Source: an uncultured Bacteroidales bacterium (GTDB lineage Bacteria > Bacteroidota > Bacteroidia > Bacteroidales > F082). Taken from it: a DNA stretch of 64,000 nucleotides. The stretch lies in NCBI GenBank assembly GCA_900315175.1, contig OMYA01000005.1, forward strand, positions 310,001 through 374,000, read 5' to 3'. A program made the position numbers and the translations under genes. Each line of letters begins with the position of its first letter. The stretch's first letter is position 1. The notes under the pieces were generated by a model. That model was not told where the DNA came from. It did no database searches and was given only the letters and a program-made list of their open reading frames with translations. Of the stretch, positions 23,699-33,198 are shown in pieces.

Positions 23699-24565
23699 CT
23701 ACTCAAACTTATGCTTCCATCTTCTGTGACTCCAGAGCCAGTAGTATGGGTGGTTCTTTATCGTCTGTTCCAGTAATTCCACGTATTTCTGCATGATTGT
23801 GCCTTCAGGGAGGTCGTTTGGATGCTCGCAGATTTCATGGACATCGAGACGGTATTTGCCGATACGCTCCTTTATCACTTCATAATAGAGGACCGGGAGG
23901 TTGTATTTGCGCGCAAAGCCTTCTGAGCCACGGATGAAACCTGTCTTACGATGCAGAAAATCAGTGACATAACAGCGCTCAGGGTTACTCGGGTTCTGGT
24001 CTGAAAGAATCATGTAAGCGGCCGGGATGTGGTTGTCTTCGTGATATGCCATCACCTCGCGGACGTTGTCATGAAACACGACTTGGTCGCCATAACGTGT
24101 TCTGGCTCTGTTGATTAGCTTCTCAAAGACCTTGTTGGTGTTGTGCGCCCCCACCCCTATTCCGTGATGCTTGAACTGCATGTCGACACTCAAAACCATC
24201 CATTCCCAGTTGTTGTGATGGCTAGACATCAAAACGACGCTCTTGCCCTGATCGAAATACTTGTTCACCACCTCAGGATTCGAGCAATGATAGCGGCGCA
24301 TCACGTTTTTGCGACTCATAGTCAACATCTTGAGCATCTCGGCGGCAAGCTGCATGAAATGCCAATAATATCTGTTTCTCGCCCTCCTCACCTCTCGCCT
24401 GCTCCATTCCGGAAACGATTTCGAGAAATTATCGTCGATAATCCTCCGTCTATACCTTATCACAAATGCCATTAATATATAAAAAGGTATAAAAATCACG
24501 TAAAGAAGCGCCAAAGGCAGAATCGACAGCGGATATAATATGAAATAGAATAAAAAATATGTCAT
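23699..24565 (-). CDS. Lysophospholipid/lipid A acyltransferase (LpxL/HtrB family)
   Basis: The 288-residue protein has an N-terminal membrane helix (about 1-35) and the acyltransferase motif MSSHHNNWEW near 113-122, where His and Glu form the HX4D/E catalytic pair. The family transfers a fatty acyl chain to lipid A at the inner membrane, which fits a Bacteroidota lipid A late acyltransferase, though the substrate is not shown. Its last about 34 codons are duplicated at 22800-22905. The gene looks complete and ends KHKFE, slightly longer than the remnant copy. Confidence 0.88.
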   Translation of the reverse strand: MTYFLFYFILYPLSILPLALLYVIFIPFYILMAFVIRYRRRIIDDNFSKSFPEWSRREVRRARNRYYWHFMQLAAEMLKMLTMSRKNVMRRYHCSNPEVVNKYFDQGKSVVLMSSHHNNWEWMVLSVDMQFKHHGIGVGAHNTNKVFEKLINRARTRYGDQVVFHDNVREVMAYHEDNHIPAAYMILSDQNPSNPERCYVTDFLHRKTGFIRGSEGFARKYNLPVLYYEVIKERIGKYRLDVHEICEHPNDLPEGTIMQKYVELLEQTIKNHPYYWLWSHRRWKHKFE

Positions 24566-24639
24566 CTCTAAAATTTTGAGCCGTAAAATTACACATTTTA
24601 TCTGTTTTAAACGTCAAAAAAAATTATTTTTTCAAATTG

Positions 24640-24670
24640 TTGCTTTTCTCAATTTTTATTTGGAACTTTG
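24640..24670 (+). promoter_or_regulatory. Promoter of pckA
   Basis: TTG (24640-24642) is followed after 20 nt by GAACTTTG (24663-24670), a near-consensus -7 element. The leader is about 30 nt. Confidence 0.5.
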
Positions 24671-24706
24671 CAAAATATTTGGGAGAATTATCAATATATA
24701 AAAAAT

Positions 24707-26338
24707 ATGGCAAAAAACATCAATGAATTAAGAGAGGCTCTGACCTCTTACGGCATCAAGGATGTCAAGGAAATTTATTATAATCCTTCATACGAGGACC
24801 TTTACAAGGCTGAGATGAACCCGGCTTTGACAGGTTTTGAGAAAGGTGTTGAGACAGAGCTCAAGGCTGTGAACGTGATGACAGGTATTTATACAGGCCG
24901 CTCGCCTAAGGACAAATACATCGTCATGGACAAGAACTCGAAGGACACCGTGTGGTGGAACACTCCTGTTTATCCTAACGACAACCACGAGATGAGCGAA
25001 AAAGTGTGGGACGAAGTGAGAGACCTCGCGAAGAAACAGCTTTCCGGCAAGAACCTTTACGTCGTCGACGCTTTCTGCGGAGCCAACAAAGACACCCGCA
25101 TGGCTGTGCGTTTCATCATGGAGGTGGCATGGCAGGCACATTTCGTGCTCAACATGTTCATCAAACCTTCTGAGGAAGAGCTGAAAGAGTTCAAACCGAA
25201 CTTCACCGTTTACACAGCTTCGAAGGCTAAGGTAGAGAATTACAAAGAGTTAGGTCTGAACAGCGACACCTGCGTGGCATTCAACGTGACATCGCGCGAG
25301 CAGGTCATTTTGAACACCTGGTACGGCGGCGAGATGAAGAAAGGTATGTTCTCGATGATGAACTACTACCTGCCGTTGAAGGGCATCGCATCGATGCACT
25401 GTTCAGCAAACACTGACATGAAGGGCGAAAACACCGCTATCTTCTTCGGTCTGTCAGGCACAGGCAAGACGACCCTTTCGACCGACCCGAAACGTCTCCT
25501 CATAGGTGACGACGAGCACGGCTGGGACGACGAAGGCGTGTTCAACTTCGAAGGCGGCTGCTATGCCAAGGTCATCAACCTCGACAAAGAGAGCGAGCCG
25601 GATATCTACAACGCCATCAAACGCAACGCATTGCTCGAAAACGTCACTGTCGACGCCAACGGCAAGATCGACTTCAAGGACAAGAGCGTGACCGAAAACA
25701 CACGTGTCAGCTATCCTATCGAGCACATCGAGAAGATTGTGAAGAACGTGCATCCAGTGTCATCAGGTCCTGCAGCAAAGAACGTGATCTTCCTCTCAGC
25801 AGATGCTTTCGGAGTGTTGCCTCCAGTGTCAATCCTGACACCAGACCAGTGCAAATACTACTTCTTGAGCGGTTTCACCGCTAAACTGGCAGGTACAGAA
25901 CGCGGTATCACCGAGCCTACCCCAACCTTCAGCGCATGCTTCGGCCAGGCATTCCTCGAGCTGCATCCTACAAAATATGCTGAGGAGCTCGTGAAACGCA
26001 TGGAACAGAGCCACGCCAAGGCTTATCTGGTCAACACAGGATGGAACGGCACTGGCAAGCGTATCTCGATCCGCGACACACGTGGCATCATCGACGCTAT
26101 CTTGGACGGTTCAATCGAGAAGGCTCCAACCAAGAAAATCCCGTACTTCGATTTCGAGGTTCCTACAGCATTGCCAGGCGTCGATCCTAAGATTTTGGAC
26201 CCACGCGACACCTACGCAAATGTTGAGGATTGGAACAAGAAAGCTGAAGACCTCTCCGGCAGATTCATCAAGAACTTCGCAAAGTTCACCACAAATGACG
26301 CTGGCAAGGCTTTGGTGAAGGCCGGTCCACAACTTTAA
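24707..26338 (+). CDS. pckA: Phosphoenolpyruvate carboxykinase (ATP)
   Basis: PckA interconverts oxaloacetate + ATP with PEP + CO2 + ADP; in fermentative Bacteroidota it mostly carboxylates PEP toward succinate. The 543 residues from the ATG at 24707 match the ATP-type family. Key motifs are [12 protein letters not shown] near 60-71, the P-loop [12 protein letters not shown] near 246-257 and the metal site [20 protein letters not shown] near 265-284. Codon use is biased like rpsA, so it is likely highly expressed. A TAGAGACG hairpin terminates it. Confidence 0.97.
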   Translation: MAKNINELREALTSYGIKDVKEIYYNPSYEDLYKAEMNPALTGFEKGVETELKAVNVMTGIYTGRSPKDKYIVMDKNSKDTVWWNTPVYPNDNHEMSEKVWDEVRDLAKKQLSGKNLYVVDAFCGANKDTRMAVRFIMEVAWQAHFVLNMFIKPSEEELKEFKPNFTVYTASKAKVENYKELGLNSDTCVAFNVTSREQVILNTWYGGEMKKGMFSMMNYYLPLKGIASMHCSANTDMKGENTAIFFGLSGTGKTTLSTDPKRLLIGDDEHGWDDEGVFNFEGGCYAKVINLDKESEPDIYNAIKRNALLENVTVDANGKIDFKDKSVTENTRVSYPIEHIEKIVKNVHPVSSGPAAKNVIFLSADAFGVLPPVSILTPDQCKYYFLSGFTAKLAGTERGITEPTPTFSACFGQAFLELHPTKYAEELVKRMEQSHAKAYLVNTGWNGTGKRISIRDTRGIIDAILDGSIEKAPTKKIPYFDFEVPTALPGVDPKILDPRDTYANVEDWNKKAEDLSGRFIKNFAKFTTNDAGKALVKAGPQL

Positions 26339-26351
26339 ACGATTCAAATCA

Positions 26352-26389
26352 GTAGAGACGCCATAATATGACGTCTCTACAATTTTTTA
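26352..26389 (+). terminator. pckA terminator (GTAGAGACG hairpin)
   Basis: GTAGAGACG (26352-26360) pairs with CGTCTCTAC (26372-26380), followed by AATTTTTTAT. It is a copy of the dispersed hairpin also found after gdhA and rmuC. Confidence 0.7.
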
Positions 26390-26413
26390 TAAAAACAAAC
26401 TAATCCTAATAAA

Positions 26414-27202
26414 ATGAAAAAAACAATAGTTCCGATAGTATTGATGATTGTTGCGTTGACCGCATTGTCATTCACAGCAGGCAAAGGAATCACACTGAGA
26501 CTTAGTCCTACAAAAGGCAAAACTTATGTTATAGATACCAAGACAAATCAAACGACGACCATGAAGATTCAAGGTCATTCGATGAATTCTATTCAAAGAG
26601 TTGAAATGAAACAGACTTTTAGCGCTAAAGAGGTTTCGAATAATAGCATCACTCTTAACACTCAGATCGACGCTATAAAAATGGCCGTTACAACCATGGG
26701 CATGACTCTCAATTATGACTCTGAAAATCCTCAAAGCATCAGCCCGATGATAGCAGACCAGGCACAAGAGTTTGACGCCATCATCAAAAAGCCTACCGAT
26801 GTGACTTATGATGTATTGGGCCATCTTACAGAGGCTGATGACAATGATATGAGTCATCAGCTTAGCAATGCCATTATTGAGCTCCCTGAAGAAGAATTAA
26901 GCGTCGGAAGCCAGTGGACTTTTGTTAAGAGTCAGAATATAAGCGATTACGACGTAAACGTTAACATGATTTACACCGTCACTGCCATATCAAAGAAAAG
27001 TGTCGATGTCAGTTTCACCGGTACCATTGACGCCAAAGAGATTTCCGGCACATACAACGGCACAGCGTCAATCAATGCACATACAGGCATCGTAATGACA
27101 TGCACACTCGAGAATAGCATGTCGGCGACGGTATCAGAGCAAGGCATGGAAATACCGATTACGATTACTGGAACGGCGACGATTTCTGTTAAAGAGCAAT
27201 AA
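26414..27202 (+). CDS. DUF6263-like secreted protein
   Basis: The 262-residue protein has a signal peptide (about 1-22, ending LSFTAGKG). The mature part is beta-rich and starts LRLSPTKGKTYVIDTKTNQT. It contains alternating polar strands resembling the DUF6263 family of Bacteroidota exported proteins. No catalytic residues are visible. It follows pckA after the terminator and ends at a strong bidirectional terminator shared with dnaN. Confidence 0.65.
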   Translation: MKKTIVPIVLMIVALTALSFTAGKGITLRLSPTKGKTYVIDTKTNQTTTMKIQGHSMNSIQRVEMKQTFSAKEVSNNSITLNTQIDAIKMAVTTMGMTLNYDSENPQSISPMIADQAQEFDAIIKKPTDVTYDVLGHLTEADDNDMSHQLSNAIIELPEEELSVGSQWTFVKSQNISDYDVNVNMIYTVTAISKKSVDVSFTGTIDAKEISGTYNGTASINAHTGIVMTCTLENSMSATVSEQGMEIPITITGTATISVKEQ

Positions 27203-27237
27203 AAAAAAGACCGAGTTAAACTCGGTCTTTTTTTTTA
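27201..27237. terminator. Bidirectional intrinsic terminator between DUF6263 gene and dnaN
   Basis: GACCGAGTT (27209-27217) and AACTCGGTC (27219-27227) form a 9-bp stem, flanked by A8 on the left and T9 on the right. It fits both convergent genes. Confidence 0.9.
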
Positions 27238-28359
27238 GTTAAGCATCACTGGCATCAGTAGCATGAGGATGTCCTCGTCGGCGTTTTGGTTATCGACCGG
27301 GGTGATGATTCCGGCGCGGTTTGGTGCCGACATCTCAAGTTGAATCTCATTCTGGCTGAGGTTTGCGAGCATCTCCTGGAAGAACTTCGAGCTGAAGCCG
27401 ATTTCCATGTCTTCGCCAGTATAGTTACAAGTGAGGCGTTCCTTAGCTTCGTTCGAGTAGTCGAGGTCTTCAGCTGTAAGCACGAGTTCCTGGCCGTTGA
27501 TCTTGAAACGGATCTGGTGTGTCGCTTTGCTTGAGAAGATGGCCACACGCTTGATTGCAGCGTTAAGCAGCTGACGGTCGACGATAAGCTTGTTAGGATT
27601 TGTCGTCGGGATGACTGCTTCGTAGTTAGGATAACGGCCTTCGATGAGGCGGCATATCAGCTTGTATTCGCCGAAAGTGAATGATGCGTTGGTGTTGTTG
27701 AACTCGACATGCACCGGCTCGTCAGCGCGGCCAGCGAGGATGTTCTTCAGCTGGTTGATAGGCTTCTTAGGCACGATGAACGATGCTGCTGTATCCGACT
27801 TCACGTCCATCCTTCTGTAACGCACGAGCTTGTGGGCATCTGTTGCCACAAAAGTGAGGCAGGTGTCGCTCATCGCCATATATACGCCTGTCATGATTGG
27901 GCGAATCTCGTCGTTGCCTGTCGCGAAGATCGTCTTCTCAAAGCCGCAAGCGAGCACGTCGGCTGGAATCTCCCACACTGAAGGCTCAGTAATCACTGGC
28001 ACCTGCGGGAATTCGTCGCTCTTATGTCCAACCATCTTATAACGTCCCTCACCTGTTGTGATTTCGATGGCGAGAGTTGCTTCGTCGATATTAAATGACA
28101 CCGGGATGTCCGGGAAACTCTTCATCACGTCGATAAGCAGACGTGCCGGTATGGTGACCTGTCCCTTGCCTTCCACCATGTCAGGCTTGATGGATACAGT
28201 CATCGTGGTCTCAAGGTCAGATGCCGTGATTTTGAGCTCGTCATCGTTGATATCGAAGAGGAAATCATCCAAAATCGGCAATGTGTTGCTTGAATTTATG
28301 ACGCCACTGAGGGCTTGAATTGCTTTTAAAAGCTTTAAACTCGAGAGAATAAACTTCAT
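27235..28359 (-). CDS. dnaN: DNA polymerase III beta subunit (sliding clamp)
   Basis: DnaN forms the ring-shaped dimer that tethers DNA polymerase III to DNA. The 374 residues cover three clamp domains (about 1-120, 128-245 and 250-374). Motifs seen are NTLPILDDFLFDINDDELKI near 24-43 and LMPVMLN at the C-terminus, which resembles the conserved pocket-side ending. The ATG at 28359 is about 75 bp from prmA. dnaA and recF are not adjacent, so this is not an origin-type arrangement. Confidence 0.96.
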   Translation of the reverse strand: MKFILSSLKLLKAIQALSGVINSSNTLPILDDFLFDINDDELKITASDLETTMTVSIKPDMVEGKGQVTIPARLLIDVMKSFPDIPVSFNIDEATLAIEITTGEGRYKMVGHKSDEFPQVPVITEPSVWEIPADVLACGFEKTIFATGNDEIRPIMTGVYMAMSDTCLTFVATDAHKLVRYRRMDVKSDTAASFIVPKKPINQLKNILAGRADEPVHVEFNNTNASFTFGEYKLICRLIEGRYPNYEAVIPTTNPNKLIVDRQLLNAAIKRVAIFSSKATHQIRFKINGQELVLTAEDLDYSNEAKERLTCNYTGEDMEIGFSSKFFQEMLANLSQNEIQLEMSAPNRAGIITPVDNQNADEDILMLLMPVMLN

Positions 28360-28432
28360 AACTCCAATAATTTTTTCGGACTGCTAAATTACAACTTTTT
28401 CTTGAATTGCAGCCTATTTTTTCAATAATTTT

Positions 28433-29266
28433 TTACTTATTAATAAAAACAGCCGCTGTCCACTCGTTCTTCTTGATATGATTCAAATAAGTCAAGCCGA
28501 GACGCTCCGCCTCGTTTCTAATCAGCTGCAAATCAGCCTCATAGAAGCCGCTGAAGAAGATTTTGCCTCCTTTTTTCAGACATTTGACATATTCGCGCAT
28601 ATCGCGCAAGAGGATATTACGGTTAATATTCGCTATTATGATATCAAATTGTCTGTTATTCAATGAGTTAGCATCACCAAGTTCAACAACGATTTCATTC
28701 TCATCGTTGAGTTTCACGTTGTCGAGAGCGTTGCGGTAAGCCCATTCGTCGTTGTCGATGGCAACGGTTTTCGCTGAACCGAGTTTCTTTGCCAGGATAG
28801 CCAATACGCCAGTTCCCGAGCCCATGTCGAGCACGTCTTTGCCTTTGAAATCCTCGGTAAGCATGAGCTTTATGATTTGCGCCGTCGTCTCGTGATGTGC
28901 GGTACCGAACGACATCTTCGGCTCGATACAGAGGTCGTATTTATAGCTGCTGTCGGCTTCGTGGAAAGGTGCGCGGATGCGGCATGTCTCATCAATGACG
29001 ACTGGCTCGTACGACGATTCCCATGTGGCGTTCCAGTCCTGGTCGGGAATAATTTCCTTTTTAAGTATCTGAACGTCAGACAGTTGTTCTAGAGAAAGCA
29101 GGCCATCGAGTGCTTCTTTGTTGAATGCGTTTTCAGCGCAATAGGCGGTGAAGCCGTCGTCGACATCCATGAAGCTGTCGAAGCCGATATTGCCGAGCAA
29201 CTCGGTGAACATATCCTTCAGAGCCTCATTCTGAGGATGCGAAAAAGTATAAGCGATATAATTCAT
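28433..29266 (-). CDS. prmA: Ribosomal protein L11 methyltransferase
   Basis: PrmA trimethylates lysines of ribosomal protein L11 using SAM. From the ATG at 29266 the protein has 277 residues. The N-terminal domain (about 1-110) recognises L11, and the SAM-binding motif VLDMGSGTGVLAILAKKLG sits near 148-166, with the NPPY-like region IIIANINRNIL near 210-220. It starts 6 bp after the tpiA stop codon, so tpiA and prmA form an operon. Confidence 0.93.
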   Translation of the reverse strand: MNYIAYTFSHPQNEALKDMFTELLGNIGFDSFMDVDDGFTAYCAENAFNKEALDGLLSLEQLSDVQILKKEIIPDQDWNATWESSYEPVVIDETCRIRAPFHEADSSYKYDLCIEPKMSFGTAHHETTAQIIKLMLTEDFKGKDVLDMGSGTGVLAILAKKLGSAKTVAIDNDEWAYRNALDNVKLNDENEIVVELGDANSLNNRQFDIIIANINRNILLRDMREYVKCLKKGGKIFFSGFYEADLQLIRNEAERLGLTYLNHIKKNEWTAAVFINK

Positions 29267-29272
29267 TTTCAA

Positions 29273-30040
29273 TTACTTAGAAGCCTGTTCGCAGATACTT
29301 GCAAAATCTTCAGCCTTGAGTGATGCGCCACCGATGAGGCCGCCGTCGACGTCAGGCTGGGCAAAGAGTTCGGAGGCGTTTTTTGCGTTGCAGCTGCCAC
29401 CGTAGAGGATATGGATCTGGCTTGCGATGTCGTCGCCATATTTCTCTTGCACGAGTTTGCGGATGAAGGCGTGCACTTCCTGAGCCTGTGCCGGAGTCGC
29501 TGTCTTGCCCGTTCCGATAGCCCAGACTGGTTCGTAGGCGATGATAACGTTCTCAATATCAGCGATGTCGAGATGGAACAGCCCCTCCTCCACTTGTTTG
29601 CGAATCACGTCGAAATGTTTGTTGGCTTCGCGTTCTTCGAGGACTTCGCCCACGCATAAAATCGGGACGATTTCATATTTGAGAGCCTGGTTGACCTTCG
29701 CGGCAAGCGTTTTGTTGTCTTCGCCGAAGTATTTTCTGCGCTCGCTGTGGCCGATGATGCAGCAGCTCACCCCTATCGAGTCGAGCATCTTAGCCGACAC
29801 CTCACCAGTGTAAGCCCCTGAGTCCCAAGCCGATAAGTTCTGTGCACCCACTTCAAACAGCTCATGCTCCGAAGCTTCGTCGGTAGCGAGCTCGAGGTAT
29901 GGGAACGGAGGGCATATTATCACTTCGCATGACGGTTGTTTCTCGTTGAGAAGTTTTTCAAGGTCTTCAATAAGGCATTGGGCTTCCTCGAAATCGAGGT
30001 TCATTTTCCAATTGCCGGCAACGATTTTATTTCTTTTCAT
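29273..30040 (-). CDS. tpiA: Triosephosphate isomerase
   Basis: TpiA interconverts dihydroxyacetone phosphate and glyceraldehyde-3-phosphate. The 255 residues show all catalytic signatures: NWKMN near 10-14 (Lys), CIIGHSERR near 95-103 (His) and AYEPVWAIGTGKTATP near 169-184 (Glu). A consensus promoter lies about 35 bp upstream. It is cotranscribed with prmA. Confidence 0.98.
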   Translation of the reverse strand: MKRNKIVAGNWKMNLDFEEAQCLIEDLEKLLNEKQPSCEVIICPPFPYLELATDEASEHELFEVGAQNLSAWDSGAYTGEVSAKMLDSIGVSCCIIGHSERRKYFGEDNKTLAAKVNQALKYEIVPILCVGEVLEEREANKHFDVIRKQVEEGLFHLDIADIENVIIAYEPVWAIGTGKTATPAQAQEVHAFIRKLVQEKYGDDIASQIHILYGGSCNAKNASELFAQPDVDGGLIGGASLKAEDFASICEQASK

Positions 30041-30073
30041 GATATGATGATTTTAATTATTTGCTTGAAAGTG

Positions 30074-30104
30074 CAAAGATATGAAAAAGTTTAATAGCTT
30101 ACAA
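30074..30104 (-). promoter_or_regulatory. Promoter of the tpiA-prmA operon
   Basis: TTG (30104-30102) is separated by 20 nt from TATCTTTG (30081-30074) on the minus strand. Confidence 0.7.
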
Positions 30105-30172
30105 ATAATTCATTTTCAAATGAAAAATAGTCGTATATTTGCGAGAGATTTATCATAAGACATCATCGAATA

Positions 30173-31225
30173 ATGAGAAATAACATATTTTTGGCGTTTG
30201 CCGTCATTATTACATTCGGCTTCACAACCGTCTTCACCTCCTGCAGTAAGGAAAACCGGGTGGAGCCAAGTAAACATGAGTACACGGGTGTGCCGCTCGT
30301 CATCTTCGACACCGACCTCGGCTCGTCGACCGACGACCTCTTTGCCTTGGAGATGCTGCACCGCTACGCGCAGGAAGGACGCTGCCAGTTGCTTGGTGTG
30401 GTGGTGAACCGCATGGGCGAGGCTTACGCTGCCGTTGCCGACGTGATGAACACCTACTTCGGACATCCTGACATTCCCATCGGACTCGTCAGACAGGGCA
30501 TCCTCGACCCGCAGGTGTGGATAGACTACAGAGAGCTGCCAACCTATACCGATGAAGACGGTGACTTGATGTTCAGCCGCACCATCAGCGACTACTCAAC
30601 GCTGCCCGACGGCTACAAACTCTACCGCCAGCTGCTATCCGCACAGCGCGACCATTCAGTAAGCATCTGCTCCGTAGGCTTCGTCACGGCGCTGGCCGCA
30701 CTGTTGCACTCAGAGGGCGACGAATACTCCCCGCTCAGTGGCGTGGAACTCGTCCGGCAGAAAGTGAAGTGCATCTACATGATGGGCGGCGTATTCGGTC
30801 TGTCAGTGGAACCCGACTTCAATTTCTCTCAAGGCATAATCTTCGCTTTAGACTTCTTCCGTCTCTGGCCCTCGGAGGTGGATATAGTGTTCTCGCCTCA
30901 GGAAGTGGGAGAAAACATCGAGTATGTGCCCGAGCAAGTCATCGACGATATTTCATGGACCGATGTGCATCCTATCAAGCAAGTCTACCTTAGGTGCAAC
31001 TGCCACACGGGCCAGATGATGTGGGACCCGATGACCATTATCCAGGCTGTGGAAGGCGATGACCTATTCACACTCTCCGAACGCGGCACCGTCACATTGA
31101 CGCCAGATGCCGAAACCATCTTCACGTCGTCGGCCTCGGGCAACTGCCGCTACCAACTGTCCGGCACTGCCGAATGGAACGCCGCAATGCTGGAGAAAAT
31201 CAGGCGATATAACAAAATGATATAA
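30173..31225 (+). CDS. Nucleoside hydrolase-family lipoprotein
   Basis: The 350-residue protein has a lipoprotein signal ending in FTSCSKEN (Cys about 24). The IU-nucleoside hydrolase signature is present as VIFDTDLGSSTDDLFALEML (about 43-62). Related Bacteroidota proteins usually have DTDMGNDVDDALAL there, so the middle Asp is replaced by Ser here. YMMGGVF near 201 matches the second family motif. The enzyme would cleave the N-glycosidic bond of nucleosides in the periplasm, but the altered metal-site residue makes activity uncertain. TATATTTG (30134-30141) upstream is a likely -7 box. Confidence 0.78.
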   Translation: MRNNIFLAFAVIITFGFTTVFTSCSKENRVEPSKHEYTGVPLVIFDTDLGSSTDDLFALEMLHRYAQEGRCQLLGVVVNRMGEAYAAVADVMNTYFGHPDIPIGLVRQGILDPQVWIDYRELPTYTDEDGDLMFSRTISDYSTLPDGYKLYRQLLSAQRDHSVSICSVGFVTALAALLHSEGDEYSPLSGVELVRQKVKCIYMMGGVFGLSVEPDFNFSQGIIFALDFFRLWPSEVDIVFSPQEVGENIEYVPEQVIDDISWTDVHPIKQVYLRCNCHTGQMMWDPMTIIQAVEGDDLFTLSERGTVTLTPDAETIFTSSASGNCRYQLSGTAEWNAAMLEKIRRYNKMI

Positions 31226-31289
31226 AAAGTCAAAGCCTCATCCTATCCTGAACTTTTTGAAAAAGTTCCCCACATCTTAAACTTTTCAA

Positions 31290-31322
31290 TCAATAAACGG
31301 TAAACTGTAAATGGTAAACAGC
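31290..31322. repeat. ACGGTAAACTGTAAATGGTAAAC repeat
   Basis: Three imperfect GGTAAAC-type units (ACGGTAAACTGTAAATGG) form a short intergenic repeat between the nucleoside hydrolase and the next gene. Confidence 0.45.
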
Positions 31323-31341
31323 AATTGTTTTTCTATTTTTC

Positions 31342-31372
31342 TTGACAATCTGAAAATAATGATATATTTTTG
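31342..31372 (+). promoter_or_regulatory. Promoter of the 173-residue gene
   Basis: TTG (31342-31344) is separated by 20 nt from TATTTTTG (31365-31372). Confidence 0.65.
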
Positions 31373-31398
31373 CAAAGGAAAATTTAAAACTTAAAAAT

Positions 31399-31920
31399 AT
31401 GCTTAAAATCTTATCATTTATAGCTTTATGGGCTATGCCACTTTTAGGCGGCAACGACCTTGACATCGGTGACAAATTCGCATTTGCAGGACTTGAGAGC
31501 AACAAGCTCGTGCCTTCGTTTGCTATTGAAATAAGTGAACAAAAGACCAATACGCGTTCTGAAGAACGTCCTATGAAAGACGAAGTGATCTTCTATACGG
31601 GTACCACAACGAAAGTTGTGTCTCCTGAGACGTTAACGGCATATCTGCAACAGATTTATGAAGCAGCCAAAAATGCTGCCACCGATGGTCATGTCTACAA
31701 ATCCGGATCATTAGGCGACACTCGTATCGGAGAGGAAATACTGGAAGCCCCGACGACAGATAAATCGTATGCCTATTTCGCTTGCCTTTATAAATACAAC
31801 GACAAATGGTTCCGCCTGAGCGTTTCGCACAAATTACAAGACAGAAAATTTGTGAAAGAATATCCTGAAAAATATATAGGAGTCTGCGTTTCGGTACAGG
31901 AATGGAACGTGGATGAGTAG
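31399..31920 (+). CDS. Hypothetical secreted protein, 173 residues
   Basis: I do not recognise this protein. It starts MLKILSFIALWAMPLLGGND, a plausible cleavable signal, and the rest is mixed alpha/beta with YLQQIYEAAKNAATDGHVYK near 76-95. It has its own promoter and a leader of about 20 nt. It converges with the propeller-like gene ending 6 bp away. Confidence 0.6.
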   Translation: MLKILSFIALWAMPLLGGNDLDIGDKFAFAGLESNKLVPSFAIEISEQKTNTRSEERPMKDEVIFYTGTTTKVVSPETLTAYLQQIYEAAKNAATDGHVYKSGSLGDTRIGEEILEAPTTDKSYAYFACLYKYNDKWFRLSVSHKLQDRKFVKEYPEKYIGVCVSVQEWNVDE

Positions 31921-31926
31921 CGCCCC

Positions 31927-33198
31927 CTACTCTATCGCCACCTCAAACAGTCTGTTGTTTCTTGTATTGTCATTTTTATACAAGAAATACGCTTTCCCGT
32001 TGTAAATCCTGAGGTTTTCGACGAAAGCGAAGCCGCTGATTGTGTATACATTTTCGGCGGTACCGGTTTCAAGATTGATGCGTTTGATGGTTGTCACGCC
32101 GCCATCAGTGAAGGTGGTGTAGAATTTGCCCGTTGCCCAATCCATAATCACTTTCTTGTCCCATTTCTTGATGACGCGCATGTCGCCACGCCAATGACGA
32201 TATTTGTGAAAGGTGAGAGGATATTCTGCGACAATTTCTCCTAAGTTATTGTATACTAATGTCTTATCATCATCAAAAGAGAAAAGATAAACCTTATTGT
32301 CGTAGGCAAAAACCGGGTCGTAAGTAGGTTTAGGATCCAAAAATCCGGCCGAGCGGTAAAACGTGCCAAATCGAGGGTTGAGCAGGTTTATCATCAGATC
32401 ACGGTTCTCTTCGTTGACACAATGATGCAGCTCGTGAGCTTGCTGGTCGCCGCCGATATTAAAGTAATAATAATAAATCTCTTGTCCGAAGAAAACATAT
32501 CGTCCGCCGATGAGGAGACTGTCGGTGGCACACGCTATATTCTTGAAAATATTAACAAAACGGCTGGTCGGAGTGCGATACATCAGTTCCATTTCGAAGA
32601 CATGGTCTCTGATGATCTTATGTCCAATCTGCCAAACATCCACGTCAGAAACGAGCTGCATCTCGCCATAAACGTCTTTGTAGATATTGTAATAATCCGG
32701 ACTGACTTTCAGCTCTGTGAGGGTGTCGCAGGCGAAGTTAAGATGCAGCAAAGAGTTGTTACGGCGGCGGCGCGCAAGAAGATAAATACCCTTCTCGTTG
32801 ATTTCGAAATCCATCACGCTGACCACCTTATTATTATAAGCGACATGAGGCGCGCTACCGTAAATCTCCACCTCGGGCAATGACTTCTCGTCGAATTTCA
32901 CTTTCAAGACAATTCTCTTATTAAGATCAAGAGAATCAATGATATAAGTGGCACTCGTAAACGAAAGATGGCGGGTATATATAGTATCGCCGGGTTGCGA
33001 TTTGGTCAGCGTAAACTGTCCGTCGCCATTGGTGAGGGTTAAAAAAGTCGAGTCGACAGAGTAAATACCCACATCGCGGACTGGCTTGTTGCGTTCATCA
33101 ATCACAAGGCCTTTAATTACATTGTTTTGCGCGGAAGCGCTATAATGCGATAGGATTAATATGACTAAATAAACCAAAAAAAGTATAAGTCTTTTCAT
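31927..33198 (-). CDS. Secreted propeller-like protein with carboxypeptidase-D regulatory domain (paralog 1)
   Basis: The 423-residue protein has a signal peptide (about 1-23, SASAQ). A CarboxypepD_reg-like beta-sandwich follows (about 25-110, VIKGLVIDERNKPVRDVGIY). The rest (about 115-423) consists of repeated beta blades, such as DFEINEKGIYLLARRRRNN, and resembles six-bladed propellers of Bacteroidota, although I am not sure of the family. It is one of four paralogs in 31.9-40.1 kb. Its promoter carries the shared CCTAAAA box. Function is unknown; it is probably exported to the periplasm or surface. Confidence 0.7.
   Translation of the reverse strand: MKRLILFLVYLVILILSHYSASAQNNVIKGLVIDERNKPVRDVGIYSVDSTFLTLTNGDGQFTLTKSQPGDTIYTRHLSFTSATYIIDSLDLNKRIVLKVKFDEKSLPEVEIYGSAPHVAYNNKVVSVMDFEINEKGIYLLARRRRNNSLLHLNFACDTLTELKVSPDYYNIYKDVYGEMQLVSDVDVWQIGHKIIRDHVFEMELMYRTPTSRFVNIFKNIACATDSLLIGGRYVFFGQEIYYYYFNIGGDQQAHELHHCVNEENRDLMINLLNPRFGTFYRSAGFLDPKPTYDPVFAYDNKVYLFSFDDDKTLVYNNLGEIVAEYPLTFHKYRHWRGDMRVIKKWDKKVIMDWATGKFYTTFTDGGVTTIKRINLETGTAENVYTISGFAFVENLRIYNGKAYFLYKNDNTRNNRLFEVAIE

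Noticed and set aside
27235..28359. Replication origin near dnaN
   Set aside because: No dnaA, recF or gyrB is adjacent and I see no DnaA-box cluster.
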